A stretch of 64,000 nt of DNA from CAZOZZ01 sp965247425 (GTDB taxonomy: Bacteria > Acidobacteriota > Terriglobia > 20CM-2-55-15): assembly GCA_965247425.1 (NCBI GenBank), contig OZ252023.1:3038001-3102000 (forward strand). Reading direction: 5' to 3'. Of the stretch, positions 8,093 to 17,191 are shown piece after piece. The notes under the pieces are model-generated. The model was not told where the DNA came from, ran no database searches, and worked only from the letters and a program-made list of their open reading frames with translations. The first letter of the stretch is position 1. Each line of letters starts with the position of its first letter. A program made the position numbers and the translations under genes.

Positions 8093-8632
8093 TTAAAGAT
8101 TTTCGCTCCACCACCGTTGCACTTCCCGGTATCCGATCAGAAACTTCGCCTTCAATTCGAACGGTGTGGCAACGGCCACTATACGCGATCCCGGCAGGAA
8201 GTAAGGGGCCAACTGGGAGTTCTTCACAACATCCGATTGAATCCCGAACGCCGTCAAACCCAGGAAGATGGCAGAACCGATCAACCACCCGCGGATGAAG
8301 CCGAAAGCGCCACCAAGCAGTCGATCAAACCATTCGATTCGCGCAAACTTGAAAAATCTGTAGATGAACCAGATCGCCGTGAATCCTATTATCAGAGTTC
8401 CGGCAAACAGCAGGGCGAAGCCAAGAAAGAGTGCGATGTTTTCTGACGCAACGGCATCCCTGAACACCATGCCCACATTTCGAAAAAACCAGGCGGCCAG
8501 AAAGATCGCGACAAGAACCGTGATCAGGCCCAGCACCTCGCGGACGAATCCACGCAGGGCGCTCATCACGACCGAGTAAAGGACGGTTCCGAGCACCAGC
8601 CAATCGAGCAACGTAAAGTCGAGGATCACCAC
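8093..8632 (-). CDS. cvpA: CvpA family membrane protein
   Basis: A 179-residue protein with about four hydrophobic helices in the first ~130 residues. The order is LLDWLVLGTVLYSVVMSALRG, then VLGLITVLVAIFLAAWFF, then ALFLGFALLFAGTLIIGFTAIW, with a last helix around GWLIGSAIFLGLTAFG. The sequence SALRGFVREVLGL and LLGGAFGFIRG match the CvpA signature. CvpA is an inner-membrane protein needed for colicin V export in E. coli and is often near purine genes, as here. The start is GTG at 8632, 5 bases after purC stops. The GGAG inside the last purC codons can serve as its ribosome site, so translation is coupled. Confidence 0.85.
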   Translation of the reverse strand: MVILDFTLLDWLVLGTVLYSVVMSALRGFVREVLGLITVLVAIFLAAWFFRNVGMVFRDAVASENIALFLGFALLFAGTLIIGFTAIWFIYRFFKFARIEWFDRLLGGAFGFIRGWLIGSAIFLGLTAFGIQSDVVKNSQLAPYFLPGSRIVAVATPFELKAKFLIGYREVQRWWSENL

Positions 8633-8637
8633 CGTTG

Positions 8638-9522
8638 CTACTCCAACTCCAGCCCGGTAAGTCGACGGAAGGCCTCAGCGTACTTGGCGCTCGTGCCCTC
8701 GACAACATCCGGCGGGAGCCGAGGAGCCGGAGGCTGCTTGCCCCATTCGATTCTCTCCAGGTAGTTGCGGACGAATTGTTTGTCGAACGACGGTTGCGCC
8801 TTTCCGGGCTCGTATTCCGAAGCGGGCCAGAACCTGGACGAATCCGGTGTCAGCATCTCGTCAACGATCGAAATCCGACCATCGATGACCCCGAACTCGA
8901 ACTTGGTGTCGCAGATGATGATTCCTTTTTCGGCTGCAAAGGCCGCGGCACGGTTGTATATGTCCATGGACAGATCCCGTAACTCTCGCACCGTGTCGGC
9001 CCCGACGATGTCGGCGGCCTCGGCTTCGGAAATGTTCTCATCGTGTCCTGTCGCAGCCTTCGTCGAGGGGGTGAAGATCGGCTCCGACAGCTGTTCGGAT
9101 TCGGTCATGTCGACCGGAAGCGTGATGCCACACACCTTCCCCGACTTCTTGTAGTCTTTCCAGCCCGACCCTGTCAGGTACCCACGGACCACGCACTCGA
9201 TCGGGAAGACCTGAGCCCTCCGGACCATCATGGAACGCCCTTCCAGCTGATCCCGGAATTGGTGCACCTGCTCCGGGTAGTCGTCGACGGAGAGGGAAAT
9301 GACGTGGTTAGGCACGACGTCTCCGAAGAAGTCGAACCAGAACCGCGACATCTGTGTGAGGACCTTCCCCTTATTCGGTATCGCGGTGGGAAGCACTACG
9401 TCAAAGGCGGACAGCCGATCGGTAGCGATAAACAGGAGCGCATCTCCGAGATCGTATATGTCACGAACCTTACCCCGGGCGTGAAACTTGACGCCGGGCA
9501 AGTCCGTTTGCATCAATACCAT
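8638..9522 (-). CDS. purC: SAICAR synthetase PurC
   Basis: A 294-residue protein, the usual length of single-domain PurC. Motifs are GKVRDIYDLGDALLFIATDRLSAFDVVLP in the N-terminal lobe, ECVVRGYLTGSGWKDY near residue 110, and GIIICDTKFEFGVIDG with the Mg/ATP aspartate. DEMLTPDSSRFW and SFDKQFVRNYLE follow. It ligates CAIR and aspartate to SAICAR in purine synthesis. AAGAGAG lies 7 bases before the ATG at 9522. It lies in the order smc-purC-cvpA-fis-like on one strand, with 99 bases after smc, so it may be transcribed with smc or from its own promoter in that gap. Confidence 0.96.
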   Translation of the reverse strand: MVLMQTDLPGVKFHARGKVRDIYDLGDALLFIATDRLSAFDVVLPTAIPNKGKVLTQMSRFWFDFFGDVVPNHVISLSVDDYPEQVHQFRDQLEGRSMMVRRAQVFPIECVVRGYLTGSGWKDYKKSGKVCGITLPVDMTESEQLSEPIFTPSTKAATGHDENISEAEAADIVGADTVRELRDLSMDIYNRAAAFAAEKGIIICDTKFEFGVIDGRISIVDEMLTPDSSRFWPASEYEPGKAQPSFDKQFVRNYLERIEWGKQPPAPRLPPDVVEGTSAKYAEAFRRLTGLELE

Positions 9523-9621
9523 TCGATCACTCTCTTAATAAATTCCCGTTTGGGTGCGACTTCAGCCGTCCCGATTCCCGGGATTCCACCCAAGGATGGT
9601 GAAGGGCCGGAACCGGCATTG

Positions 9622-12600
9622 TCAATTCAATCTTACTGAAACGATTTTGGAAACACCCGGCTCTTCCATCGTCACACCGTAAAGCTGCTTGGCGGTTTCC
9701 ATTGTGCGCTTGCTGTGGGTAATCACTATGAATTGCGTATCCTCGGCCATGGATCGAATCATCTGGGCAAATCGATCGATGTTGGCATCATCCAGCGGTG
9801 CATCGACCTCATCGAGCACACAGAACGGGCTTGGTTTGAACTGGAACAGAGCAATCAACAACGATAGCGCCGCAAGGGCCTTTTCGCCACCCGATAGAAG
9901 CAGGACGTTCTGGAGTTTCTTTCCGGGAGGTTGTGCGACGATCTCGATCCCGGCATCGGAAACATCTGCCTGCTCGATCAGACGAAGCTCGCCGTGCCCT
10001 CCACCAAACAATTCCACGAACGCGGTCGTAAACCTGCGATTGATGTGTTGGAAAGCTTCATTGAACTGCTTCCGGCACACAACATCGATCTCCTCGATGG
10101 CCTGGGTCGTGTCGCGAATGGAATCGAGCAGGTCCTGGCGTTGGGTGGTCAGGAACTCAAACCGCTGCTGGGCTTCATCGTATTCCTCAACCGCCATCAT
10201 GTTCACGCTTCCGATGGATTCGACCCGCTGCCGCAGTTGCTGGTATTCGTTGTCGTGTTCTTCGAGCTCTTCCGGAGTGAGAGTCTCGAAACTGTCCAGG
10301 CAGACCGATTCAATACTTTCGCCGAGCTCGCTCGAGCACAAGGTCACAAGGTGCTTGATGTCTGAATCCACCTCGGTCCTTTCGATCTCTCTTTCGTTGT
10401 GCTTGTCCTTCCATCCATCCAGCTCGGTGCGGGCTTCATCCCACTCCGATTCTGCCTCGCGCAGTTCGTGCCTGAGCTTCTCGAGCCGCTCGACCGCAGA
10501 CGCGATCAGGCGATCCAATTCGTCCTTCTTGCGGTTGCAATCGTGTCTGGCCTGCTCGCCGGCATCAATCGAACCGAAGGCATCCAGCCGCTCGGAGTTC
10601 GTGTGTTCGATCTGCCGGTCGGCCCGAGCACCACGTTCCCCCAAATCCCTCGCCCTGCCCTTCGAAGCTGCCTGCTCCCTCATTAAAGTCTGATTTCGTT
10701 CCGCCAGGACCGCGACCCGGGACCGGAGTTCCCCCACCTGGGCCCCGAGCTGTTCCGACTTCTCCAGGAGTTCCGCGCTCTTACCCGATCGGGATCGCAA
10801 CTCGTCGGCGATCGCGACCCCTCGTGCCAAGACGTCGGCAAGCTTTGAGCGTCCCGACACCATAGCGACTTCCAGTTCCCCGCGTTCCTCAACGAAACGC
10901 TGGATTTCAGACTGCGTCACTTCAACCTGCCTCTCGGCTCGGTCAAGTTCCGACACGAGAGTCTGAATACTGTGTTCAAAACCTAGGGCCTCCTTCTCCG
11001 CTTCCTGCAACCTCAGGGACAGGTCCTGCCTCAGTTTGTCCGTTTCCTCGATCCGCCCTTCAAGTTGATCGACTCGGTCTGAAGCTTCCTTGGATTCGCT
11101 CCGTGCGGCTTCAACGCGTTGGTCCAACTCCCTCATCTCTCGCTTGAGGGACAAGGGGCCGTGGCTGGTCCGCTCGCCCCAACTGATCAGGCGATCTCGA
11201 ACGACTTCGCCGCTCCTGGCCACAAACCTTTTTCCGGGATGAGCCTCGGACAGTTCCCATGCAAGCTTCAGATCGTCCACAACGAAAGTGTCGTCGACAT
11301 AGGCTTCGAAACATCGAAGCCGATCGTCCAGCCGGACCACGTCGGCGACCGGGATCGCACCCTCGATTCGCAGTCCCGTCGACCGGGATCGGGGATCGGA
11401 ACCGGTCACCAGCAAGTCCAACCGGCCTCCCGCGGTGCTTCGAACAAGCGACAGGGCCTTTTGGGCGTGCCGCAGATCCTCAACGACGACATACTGAAGT
11501 TCGGAATGCAGCAGGTCCTCAACCGCGGCCTCGTACTCCGGCTCGACCTCGATAAAGTCCGCGGCGATGCCCATCGGGGCCCACGCCTCGTTTCGCACGT
11601 TGTTGAAGAACTGCTGTACGGATTCGCTCCCGTAAGCCCGCTGTAAGGAGAGTTCGCGGATCGTTTCGAGGCGATGTCGAATGCCATCCTCCCGTGAACG
11701 CGCCTGTGAGGCCGCCTCGACAGCCTTGCCGTGTTCGGTCTTTACCAATTCATAGTCGCGCTCTGCCCGGGTTTTCTCATCAACCATCCGGTCAATTGCC
11801 ACACGCCGGGAAGATTGTTCCAGTTCAGCCGCCTGCAATTTTTCGCTGCAACCGGCGGCCAGCTTCCGCGCCCCGTCCTCTTCAGTCCGCACGCGGGCCA
11901 GTTGGGAGTCGAGCCTGCGGAGCATCTCTTCCCTGCCCGACAATTCGTTCGTGATCTGCGCCTCGCGGCCCACAACCTCAAATTGCTGACTCCTGAGATT
12001 TTGAATCGCCTGCTCTTCATCCGCCCGACGACGGTTCACTCCCTCGAGCGCCTCGCGACCCTGTTCGAGATCGCTCTTGAGGGCGGAGGCCACGACGTCG
12101 AGTTCCTGCAGTTTCGACTCGGCTTTTTCTATCTCTACCCGGTAGGTCTCCAACTCCTGATTGATGCGGGCCCCTTCGCCTGTCAGTTCCTCGACCCGCT
12201 CATCCATCGAACGCACCTGATCGCGAAGGCGTTCCACTCGCTGGATGGCCTTCTCGTGATCGAGCTCCGCCTCGGAATGCTGCTCACGGGCCTGCTCGAG
12301 ACCTTGCTCTCTGGTCTCCACATCCGTACGGCATCGGTGAACCAGGGCGTCGAGTCCGCCGATCCGAGTCTCCAGTTTTCGTCCCTCCTCCACCATTCCG
12401 TCCAGAGCCGCCGCAATCGCTTCCTGGCTGTCGATCAACAACTCCGCGCGAGTGGAAAAGACAGCGGCCAGGACGCCTCTCAACCGCTTCTTCAATTCTC
12501 TGTAACGGCGAGCTTTCGACGCCTGCCGCTTCAAGGAGTTTCGCTGCCGCTCGACCTCGCTCAGGATGTCGTTTACGCGCGACAGATTTCCCCGTGCGGC

Positions 12601-13218
12601 ATCGAGTCTGGATTCGGCCAGTCTCCGTTTGGCCTTGAATTTTGTGATTCCCGCCGCCTCTTCGATCAGCTGCCTGCGTTCATTGGGGCGCGCGCTCAAG
12701 AGTCGACCGACCCGACCCTGTTCAATGATCGCGTAACTATTGGGACCCAGGCCTGTGCCAAGAAAAATGTCCTGTATGTCCCTGAGACGGCAGGGCCTGC
12801 CGTTCAGCAGATACTGGCTTTCCCCGGATCGATACAGGCGTCGCTGAATGGTCAATTCAGTGGGACCGGGAGGCGGGCCGCCGTTGTTGGGCGGGGGCGT
12901 CTGGTCGACCAGTGTGATCGTAACCTCCGCCATCCCCAGTTGCGACCGGCTTCCGGTCCCACTGAAGATCACGTCTTCCATGCGGTCGCCCCTCAACGAG
13001 CGTGCCCGTTGCTCGCCAAGGACCCAAGCTATCGCGTCGGAGATGTTGCTCTTGCCGCAACCGTTCGGTCCGACGACCGCCGTGACTCCGGAATCGCTCA
13101 CGAGGATCTCTGCCCGTTCATAGAAGGATTTAAATCCTACGAGTTCAAGTCTGCGGAGCTTCAGCACGATCGTTGGTCCAATATCTGTGACACGACGCCC
13201 GGCGCCCGCGTCAAACAT
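9622..13218 (-). CDS. smc: Chromosome partition protein SMC
   Basis: A 1198-residue SMC ATPase with the standard plan. The N-terminal head has the P-loop VGPNGCGKSN near residue 50 and the Q-loop region. Two long coiled coils flank a hinge around residues 515-660 (AWAPMGIAADFIEVEPEYEAAVEDLL region). The C-terminal head has signature LLSGGEKALAAL, Walker B FCVLDEVDAPLDDAN and the D-loop/H-loop ITHSKRTM. SMC with ScpAB condenses and segregates replicated chromosomes. ATG 13218 has GGAG very close by. A GTG at 13167 giving VLKLRRLELVGFKSF matches the usual SMC start better, so the first 17 residues are doubtful. Confidence 0.96.
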   Translation of the reverse strand: MFDAGAGRRVTDIGPTIVLKLRRLELVGFKSFYERAEILVSDSGVTAVVGPNGCGKSNISDAIAWVLGEQRARSLRGDRMEDVIFSGTGSRSQLGMAEVTITLVDQTPPPNNGGPPPGPTELTIQRRLYRSGESQYLLNGRPCRLRDIQDIFLGTGLGPNSYAIIEQGRVGRLLSARPNERRQLIEEAAGITKFKAKRRLAESRLDAARGNLSRVNDILSEVERQRNSLKRQASKARRYRELKKRLRGVLAAVFSTRAELLIDSQEAIAAALDGMVEEGRKLETRIGGLDALVHRCRTDVETREQGLEQAREQHSEAELDHEKAIQRVERLRDQVRSMDERVEELTGEGARINQELETYRVEIEKAESKLQELDVVASALKSDLEQGREALEGVNRRRADEEQAIQNLRSQQFEVVGREAQITNELSGREEMLRRLDSQLARVRTEEDGARKLAAGCSEKLQAAELEQSSRRVAIDRMVDEKTRAERDYELVKTEHGKAVEAASQARSREDGIRHRLETIRELSLQRAYGSESVQQFFNNVRNEAWAPMGIAADFIEVEPEYEAAVEDLLHSELQYVVVEDLRHAQKALSLVRSTAGGRLDLLVTGSDPRSRSTGLRIEGAIPVADVVRLDDRLRCFEAYVDDTFVVDDLKLAWELSEAHPGKRFVARSGEVVRDRLISWGERTSHGPLSLKREMRELDQRVEAARSESKEASDRVDQLEGRIEETDKLRQDLSLRLQEAEKEALGFEHSIQTLVSELDRAERQVEVTQSEIQRFVEERGELEVAMVSGRSKLADVLARGVAIADELRSRSGKSAELLEKSEQLGAQVGELRSRVAVLAERNQTLMREQAASKGRARDLGERGARADRQIEHTNSERLDAFGSIDAGEQARHDCNRKKDELDRLIASAVERLEKLRHELREAESEWDEARTELDGWKDKHNEREIERTEVDSDIKHLVTLCSSELGESIESVCLDSFETLTPEELEEHDNEYQQLRQRVESIGSVNMMAVEEYDEAQQRFEFLTTQRQDLLDSIRDTTQAIEEIDVVCRKQFNEAFQHINRRFTTAFVELFGGGHGELRLIEQADVSDAGIEIVAQPPGKKLQNVLLLSGGEKALAALSLLIALFQFKPSPFCVLDEVDAPLDDANIDRFAQMIRSMAEDTQFIVITHSKRTMETAKQLYGVTMEEPGVSKIVSVRLN

Positions 13219-13304
13219 CCTCTCCTGTCACGATTAGAACCAAGGATCTCATCCTGATAGACAAATCCGGTCCTTTTCTGACACCAGAAACGCGCTTCTG
13301 GAAT

Positions 13305-13810
13305 CTAGGGGACGGAGCCGCCGACCTTCCAGATACCAAGTCACGATCAGCCGAACATTCCACCCAACCGTGGTCTCGCTCCGTCCCCTTATCCGTTGAC
13401 ATCGCCAACCCGTCACCCGACAGCCCTCCGACCGCTAGGGGACGGAGCCCCCGCACGTCCAGATAGCAAGCCACGATCTGCCGGACTTTCCGCCCAACTG
13501 TTGGTCTTGCTCCGTCCCCTTTTGTTTCGGGTTGCCAAAATCCCCACTTCTTTTCCTTCCTTTGGGTTTTGGCAAACCCCACGACGCACTCTCCGACGTC
13601 TTGGTGATGTCAACGAAAGGAGGACGGAGCGAGCAACAGGTAGTCGGAATGTCCGGCCAAACCCACGTTGGTATCTGAACAACCGGCTTAAGCTCCGTCC
13701 CCCACCGGAGGAATGCTTTCGTGTGAAAGGTCGCGGGAAGACGCCCACCGGTAGGCCGTCCCCGTTGACACCACCCCCCCGTCACACGAGCACAGTCCGA
13801 CCGCTAAGCT
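13305..13810. repeat. Tandem GGGGACGGAGC inverted-repeat array (REP/BIME-like)
   Basis: The spacer between smc and the divergent GntR gene holds units with the stem GGGGACGGAGC at one side and GCTCCGTCCCC about 75 bases further on. Unit 1 begins at 13305 and unit 2 at 13435, a 130-base period with similar interiors (CCAGATAxCAAG). A third, diverged unit runs from 13618 to about 13702. The unit-separating sequence CGTCACxCGA...CCGACCGCTA recurs at 13438 and again near 13800. Such arrays resemble REP clusters mobilised by Y1-type transposases, but no such gene is in this window. Confidence 0.7.
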
Positions 13811-13977
13811 ACAGAACTGGAACTTGTAGACAAGAATAATGCAATCACCTTGGTAACCTTTTCGGGGCCACGGGTTCTAAGTATTCGATCGGCGTCCTGG
13901 TCATGGAGGACAAATGTATTTGGGAATCTCTTTGAGTGGTGCATTCAAACGGTGGAAACAAATGGAGGAAATTCGAG

Positions 13978-14640
13978 GTGTCTCAGAATCAATCCAGGCT
14001 CTTGGCTGACCGTATTTACGAGCAGTTGAAGGCCGATATTATTTCATGCAAGTACCAGCCGGGCGACTCACTGACCGAAATCGAAATGGCAAACAAGTTC
14101 AACGTCAGTCGTACGCCGATCCGGGAAGTGTGCAACCGGCTGTTGAAGGAAGATCTACTTCAATCAATACCTTATAAGGGCTACATCGTCAGCCCGGTAA
14201 ACCTGCAGGACCTTCATGAGCTGTATCAGATCCGTTTGGTCCTGGAACCTTACGCAGCGGAATTAGCAGCCAGAAACCCGAGCCCCCGGTTCATTCAAGA
14301 GCTGAGGGACAACCTCCTGGTCGCGGAGTCGCAACCCGGACAGGAGTTCATCCAGTTCATCGCAGCCGACCTCGACTTCCATCATCTTCTGGCCCAGGGA
14401 TGCGGCAACCGGCGCCTGGCGCGGGTGATCTCGGACCTGAGAAACCAGATCGAGCGTCTGGTGTACCTGATTTACGAAAACTACGGCCCGTACCACGAAC
14501 CCGCTTTCGACGAGCACCACAAAATCGTCCAGGCGATTGAAGACCGAAATTCCGAGCGGGCGCGTGACCTCGTGTCGAGCCACATCGAGAACCACAAGGA
14601 ACTGGCTCTTCAAGCTCTTTCGAGCGAACGACTGGCGTAA
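13978..14640 (+). CDS. GntR family regulator, FadR (FCD) subfamily
   Basis: A 220-residue regulator. The N-terminal winged helix shows IYEQLKADIISCKYQPGDSL, MANKFNVSRTPIREVCNRL and the wing IPYKGYIVSPV. The C-terminal FCD domain starts at LHELYQIRLVLEPYAAELAA. It has metal-site histidine/aspartate candidates in AADLDFHHLLAQGCGN, DEHHKIVQAI and SSHIENHKELAL. FCD regulators bind carboxylic-acid ligands, often with a metal ion; the ligand and targets are unknown. GTG at 13978 is chosen over GTG 13936 because GGAGG lies 8 bases before it. The gene stands alone, converging with the nuclease gene. Confidence 0.88.
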   Translation: MSQNQSRLLADRIYEQLKADIISCKYQPGDSLTEIEMANKFNVSRTPIREVCNRLLKEDLLQSIPYKGYIVSPVNLQDLHELYQIRLVLEPYAAELAARNPSPRFIQELRDNLLVAESQPGQEFIQFIAADLDFHHLLAQGCGNRRLARVISDLRNQIERLVYLIYENYGPYHEPAFDEHHKIVQAIEDRNSERARDLVSSHIENHKELALQALSSERLA

Positions 14641-14661
14641 CAACCGGTCTCCGACAGCCGA

Positions 14662-14707
14662 CAGCTTGCAGCGGGCGGCGGGATCCCGGGCCGAACGTTG
14701 CAAGCTG
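14662..14707. terminator. Hairpin between convergent genes
   Basis: CAGCTTGCA at 14662-14670 pairs with TGCAAGCTG at 14699-14707, with a G+C-rich loop of 28 bases. It sits 22 bases after the GntR stop and 36 bases before the end of the convergent nuclease gene, so it could end transcription from both sides. No T-run follows, so intrinsic termination is uncertain. Confidence 0.4.
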
Positions 14708-14742
14708 GTGTTCTTGGACTTCCCTGCTTCGATTCCCCGGGC

Positions 14743-15477
14743 CTACGTGGAGCGGGACCAAAGACGGCCCTTCCTTGCCTTCAGCTTGTCTGAAGACTCA
14801 CCGCGCAGTCGATCCCACAACGGTATGCCGGCACGCGTTTCGATGTCGCTTGTTTCGCACAGGAAATTCTTCAAGGGTTCCCTGGACTCCTGGTTGGGAA
14901 AAATGAACGACCACAACTTCAGATTGCCCCTCAGGTCTTCAGCCAACACGGACTTGAAGTAGGAATGTGGTATGGGGATGACCACACCGTTCTTATCGTT
15001 GGGACCACCTCCAATGACTTTGACCGGCTTCCCGATGTCGAAGAGCGGACCGCAGATCACGTACACCTCTTCGAAGGTCTTGGCGAGCCCCCGGACTTCC
15101 TCCTCCAGTTTCTTCCAGATGCCCCGATTGAATCTCGGCTTCTGGGGGCTCATGTTTGTCATGAGAAACGTTTCGCTGTTCTTGATGCCCGTCGCGCGTC
15201 GATCCGCGCTGGCAACCAGGTGTCCGCGGTCGAAACCCGACCCGACGTAATCCTCAAGACCGGCGCGAAACCTCTCCGGTACTCTCATGTCGGCCCGAAA
15301 ACTGTCCTGTCGGCCGATTTCGATTCTCTTGTTTTGCGGGTCGATGACCTCCATCGCCCACCGGGGCTGCCGAAACAGGAAGGAATATCCGACGATGTAT
15401 TCGCGATTGAACAGCAAGAGGTCGGCCGGTGGGATTCCATAGCGGCTTTCAGGTCTCAGACTGGGAATTTCGATCAT
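14743..15477 (-). CDS. DNA/RNA non-specific endonuclease (NUC1/EndoG family)
   Basis: A 244-residue protein with the family active site SGFDRGHLVASADR near residue 81, the DRGH motif whose histidine is the general base. The downstream ETFLMTNMSPQKPRFNRGIWKKLEEEVR carries the Mg-binding asparagine region of NUC1 nucleases. It then has EEVYVICGPLFD and ESREPLKNFLCETSDIETRAGI, also typical. No signal peptide is seen; the protein starts MIEIPSLRPESRYG, so it would be cytoplasmic or need another export route. Such enzymes cut DNA and RNA and occur as secreted nucleases or toxin domains. No immunity gene was recognised beside it. Confidence 0.88.
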   Translation of the reverse strand: MIEIPSLRPESRYGIPPADLLLFNREYIVGYSFLFRQPRWAMEVIDPQNKRIEIGRQDSFRADMRVPERFRAGLEDYVGSGFDRGHLVASADRRATGIKNSETFLMTNMSPQKPRFNRGIWKKLEEEVRGLAKTFEEVYVICGPLFDIGKPVKVIGGGPNDKNGVVIPIPHSYFKSVLAEDLRGNLKLWSFIFPNQESREPLKNFLCETSDIETRAGIPLWDRLRGESSDKLKARKGRLWSRST

Positions 15478-15494
15478 GGTTTAGGCTCCTAGTC

Positions 15495-15866
15495 CTAGTG
15501 CAGGTTGTCACGCAGGAAATCGACCAACCACGTTGCGAGCCGGGGCTGCACCAGGTAGCCATAGGATTTGTGTGGGTTGCGCTTCTCTCGGCCTTTATTA
15601 TCCACGTGCGAAACGACTTCAAAGGGGTTGTGAAGTTTCGTGTAGTCGATTCCACTCTTCCCCGAACCTGTGGGGAAGATCTTGAGGTCCTTCATCGGCT
15701 CGAAGAAGTCCCTGTTGAAATCATGCTCGTGGGATACGACATCGCCAAGACAGGCGTAGTTGTGCCAGCGGTCAATGTTTGTCGGGAAGCGCCGTTTGCC
15801 TCCGCCGCGGTGATGCTGAGCGAACAGCAGGCCACGAACCGCTGAATCGGCAAGCGGCGAGCCCAT
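15495..15866 (-). pseudogene. C-terminal fragment of an alpha/beta-hydrolase-like protein
   Basis: A 123-residue frame beginning MGSPLADSAVRGLLF and ending with NPHKSYGYLVQPRLATWLVDFL. This resembles the last third of lipase-like hydrolases, with a candidate catalytic histidine in NPHKSYGYL and aspartate in CLGDVVSHEHD. There is no room for the serine-elbow half. Just upstream another frame reads VDLLVVL, which would normally run into TMGSPL, so a one-base shift near 15868-15872 and loss of the 5' part are likely. It may follow the nuclease gene's transcription unit on the minus strand. The family call is tentative. Confidence 0.45.
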
Positions 15867-15946
15867 TGTAGAACTACAAGCAGATCCACGGGCCGGCGCC
15901 GGTTGTCCTCCTGTACTCTAGCCTGCCCTTTTCTACGGCCGCCCGG

Positions 15947-16615
15947 GTGACTTCCTCCGGCGGTTTCGAAATGAACCGCGACACCGACGTGTACTGGAGT
16001 TACGACGACACGAGAGCCGGGCACGACATTTTGGCGACGATGGCCCACCATCCGGCGACCGAGGCCCGGATGCGGTTCGCGATGCAGCAAACCCACGAAA
16101 TGCTGGCCAATACCGAGAAGCTGGTCAAGTACGCCGGATTCTATGAAGCTGGTGAATTGGACGACCTGCGCCGTGAAGCGCTGTCTTACGGAGGACCCAA
16201 TCTCCCTCACCTCCGACAGCTCTTGTTGCGCCTGGAGAACCGTGTGATCCGCAATGCCGTGACGGCGGGCGTTGAGATGGCCAACTTTGTCGAACAGGGA
16301 GGTCGGGATCCCGAAGAGGCCCTGGAATGCCTGGCGAAGTTTGGTCTCGAGCTTACGTCCACATTCAACAGCCGGCTCGGAACGATCTACTGTCCAAGCC
16401 AAAACCTCCGGAACCTCAGCCTGATGGTCTTCCTCGAGGCATCGCGCGCCCTCGGTGGTGATGACATCGCCGACGTGGAGCCCACCGCTATCCTCGACGT
16501 TCGTGTGCTCGAAGATTCGCCCGACTTTCCACCCAAGGACTTTGTGGAAAAAGGAACGATTCCCGAAGGCGTGACCATCGCCCAACGGATCATCGGTACT
16601 GGTGGAGCGACCTAG
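15947..16615 (+). CDS. Uncharacterised 222-residue protein
   Basis: No family was recognised. The protein is acidic, mostly helical in appearance and without signal or membrane segment. Recognisable stretches are ATMAHHPATEARMRFAMQQTHEMLANTEKLVKYAGFYEAGELDDL and LENRVIRNAVTAGVEMANFVEQGG. The start may be GTG 15947 or ATG 15971 (MNRDTDVYWSYDD); neither has a clear ribosome site. Its TAG stop is formed by the first bases of hairpin repeat copy 2, so its last codons run directly into the element. Codon use and frame length suggest a real gene. Confidence 0.6.
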   Translation: MTSSGGFEMNRDTDVYWSYDDTRAGHDILATMAHHPATEARMRFAMQQTHEMLANTEKLVKYAGFYEAGELDDLRREALSYGGPNLPHLRQLLLRLENRVIRNAVTAGVEMANFVEQGGRDPEEALECLAKFGLELTSTFNSRLGTIYCPSQNLRNLSLMVFLEASRALGGDDIADVEPTAILDVRVLEDSPDFPPKDFVEKGTIPEGVTIAQRIIGTGGAT

Positions 16616-16777
16616 GAGCCTGCGCGGCAGAAGGGATCGTAGCGAGAAAGTGGAGGATCGAGGCCAGATTTTCTCGATTTTGAGGCGAATAGTCGTTCTA
16701 TTTAACGAAAAATCGGGGAAATCTGGACCGATTATACCGCTTTCGCAGTAGATCTCTTCTGCCGCGCAGGCTCCTAG
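16612..16777 (+). repeat. Palindromic hairpin element, family A copy 2
   Basis: A 166-bp unit with intact 22-bp terminal inverted repeats, differing from copy 1 at about four positions by eye. The initial CTAG contains the TAG stop of the upstream gene. Same orientation as copies 1 and 3. Confidence 0.93.
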
Positions 16778-17191
16778 CAGCCCGTGGAGTCAGCTAGAAC
16801 GGGGCGGCCCCTTGCTCCAGGGGACCGCTCTGTTCGGTTGGCCGCACTCAGGCCTACAAAATACATTCCAGGGCTTGTTGTAGATCCGACGGCGCGGTAG
16901 TGTGAACCATGGAATCGCAACTAATGGCGGTGAGGGAAAAGCTTTTTCTCTGGGGCTCCACTAGCCCGAAATTCTCAAAGGTTCTCGTCGCGAGGAGTCG
17001 TAGACTTCGCCAGGACAAGACGCGCGCAGAAGGGAGACCGAGGCGTACTCAGCAGTACGACGAGGAGTTCGACCAAGCGCAACGCAGTAATGAAGGATAG
17101 ATCCGGCGCTGCAGCAGACCAGCAGCGAGAAGTGCGGGCTAGTGCAGACACCCCCTGGCTAATCGCTGATCGCTAACAGACTGGCTATCAA
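16778..17191. other. Spacer upstream of the Rrf2 gene
   Basis: No supported gene. A 63-codon frame at 16909-17100 starts at ATG but lacks a ribosome site and looks composed of repeat-like sequence. The stretch should hold the Rrf2 promoter; no clear -35/-10 pair was identified. It is bounded on both sides by family A hairpins in direct orientation. Confidence 0.4.

Noticed and set aside
13305..13810. CRISPR-like array
   Set aside because: The units are 130 bp long with related interiors and inverted stems; there are no short identical repeats with unique spacers and no cas genes.
14263..14761. Long minus-strand frames opposite the GntR gene
   Set aside because: They are mirror frames of a well-supported regulator and have no family features; the same applies to the many antisense frames over smc, purC, mqnE and the IS genes.
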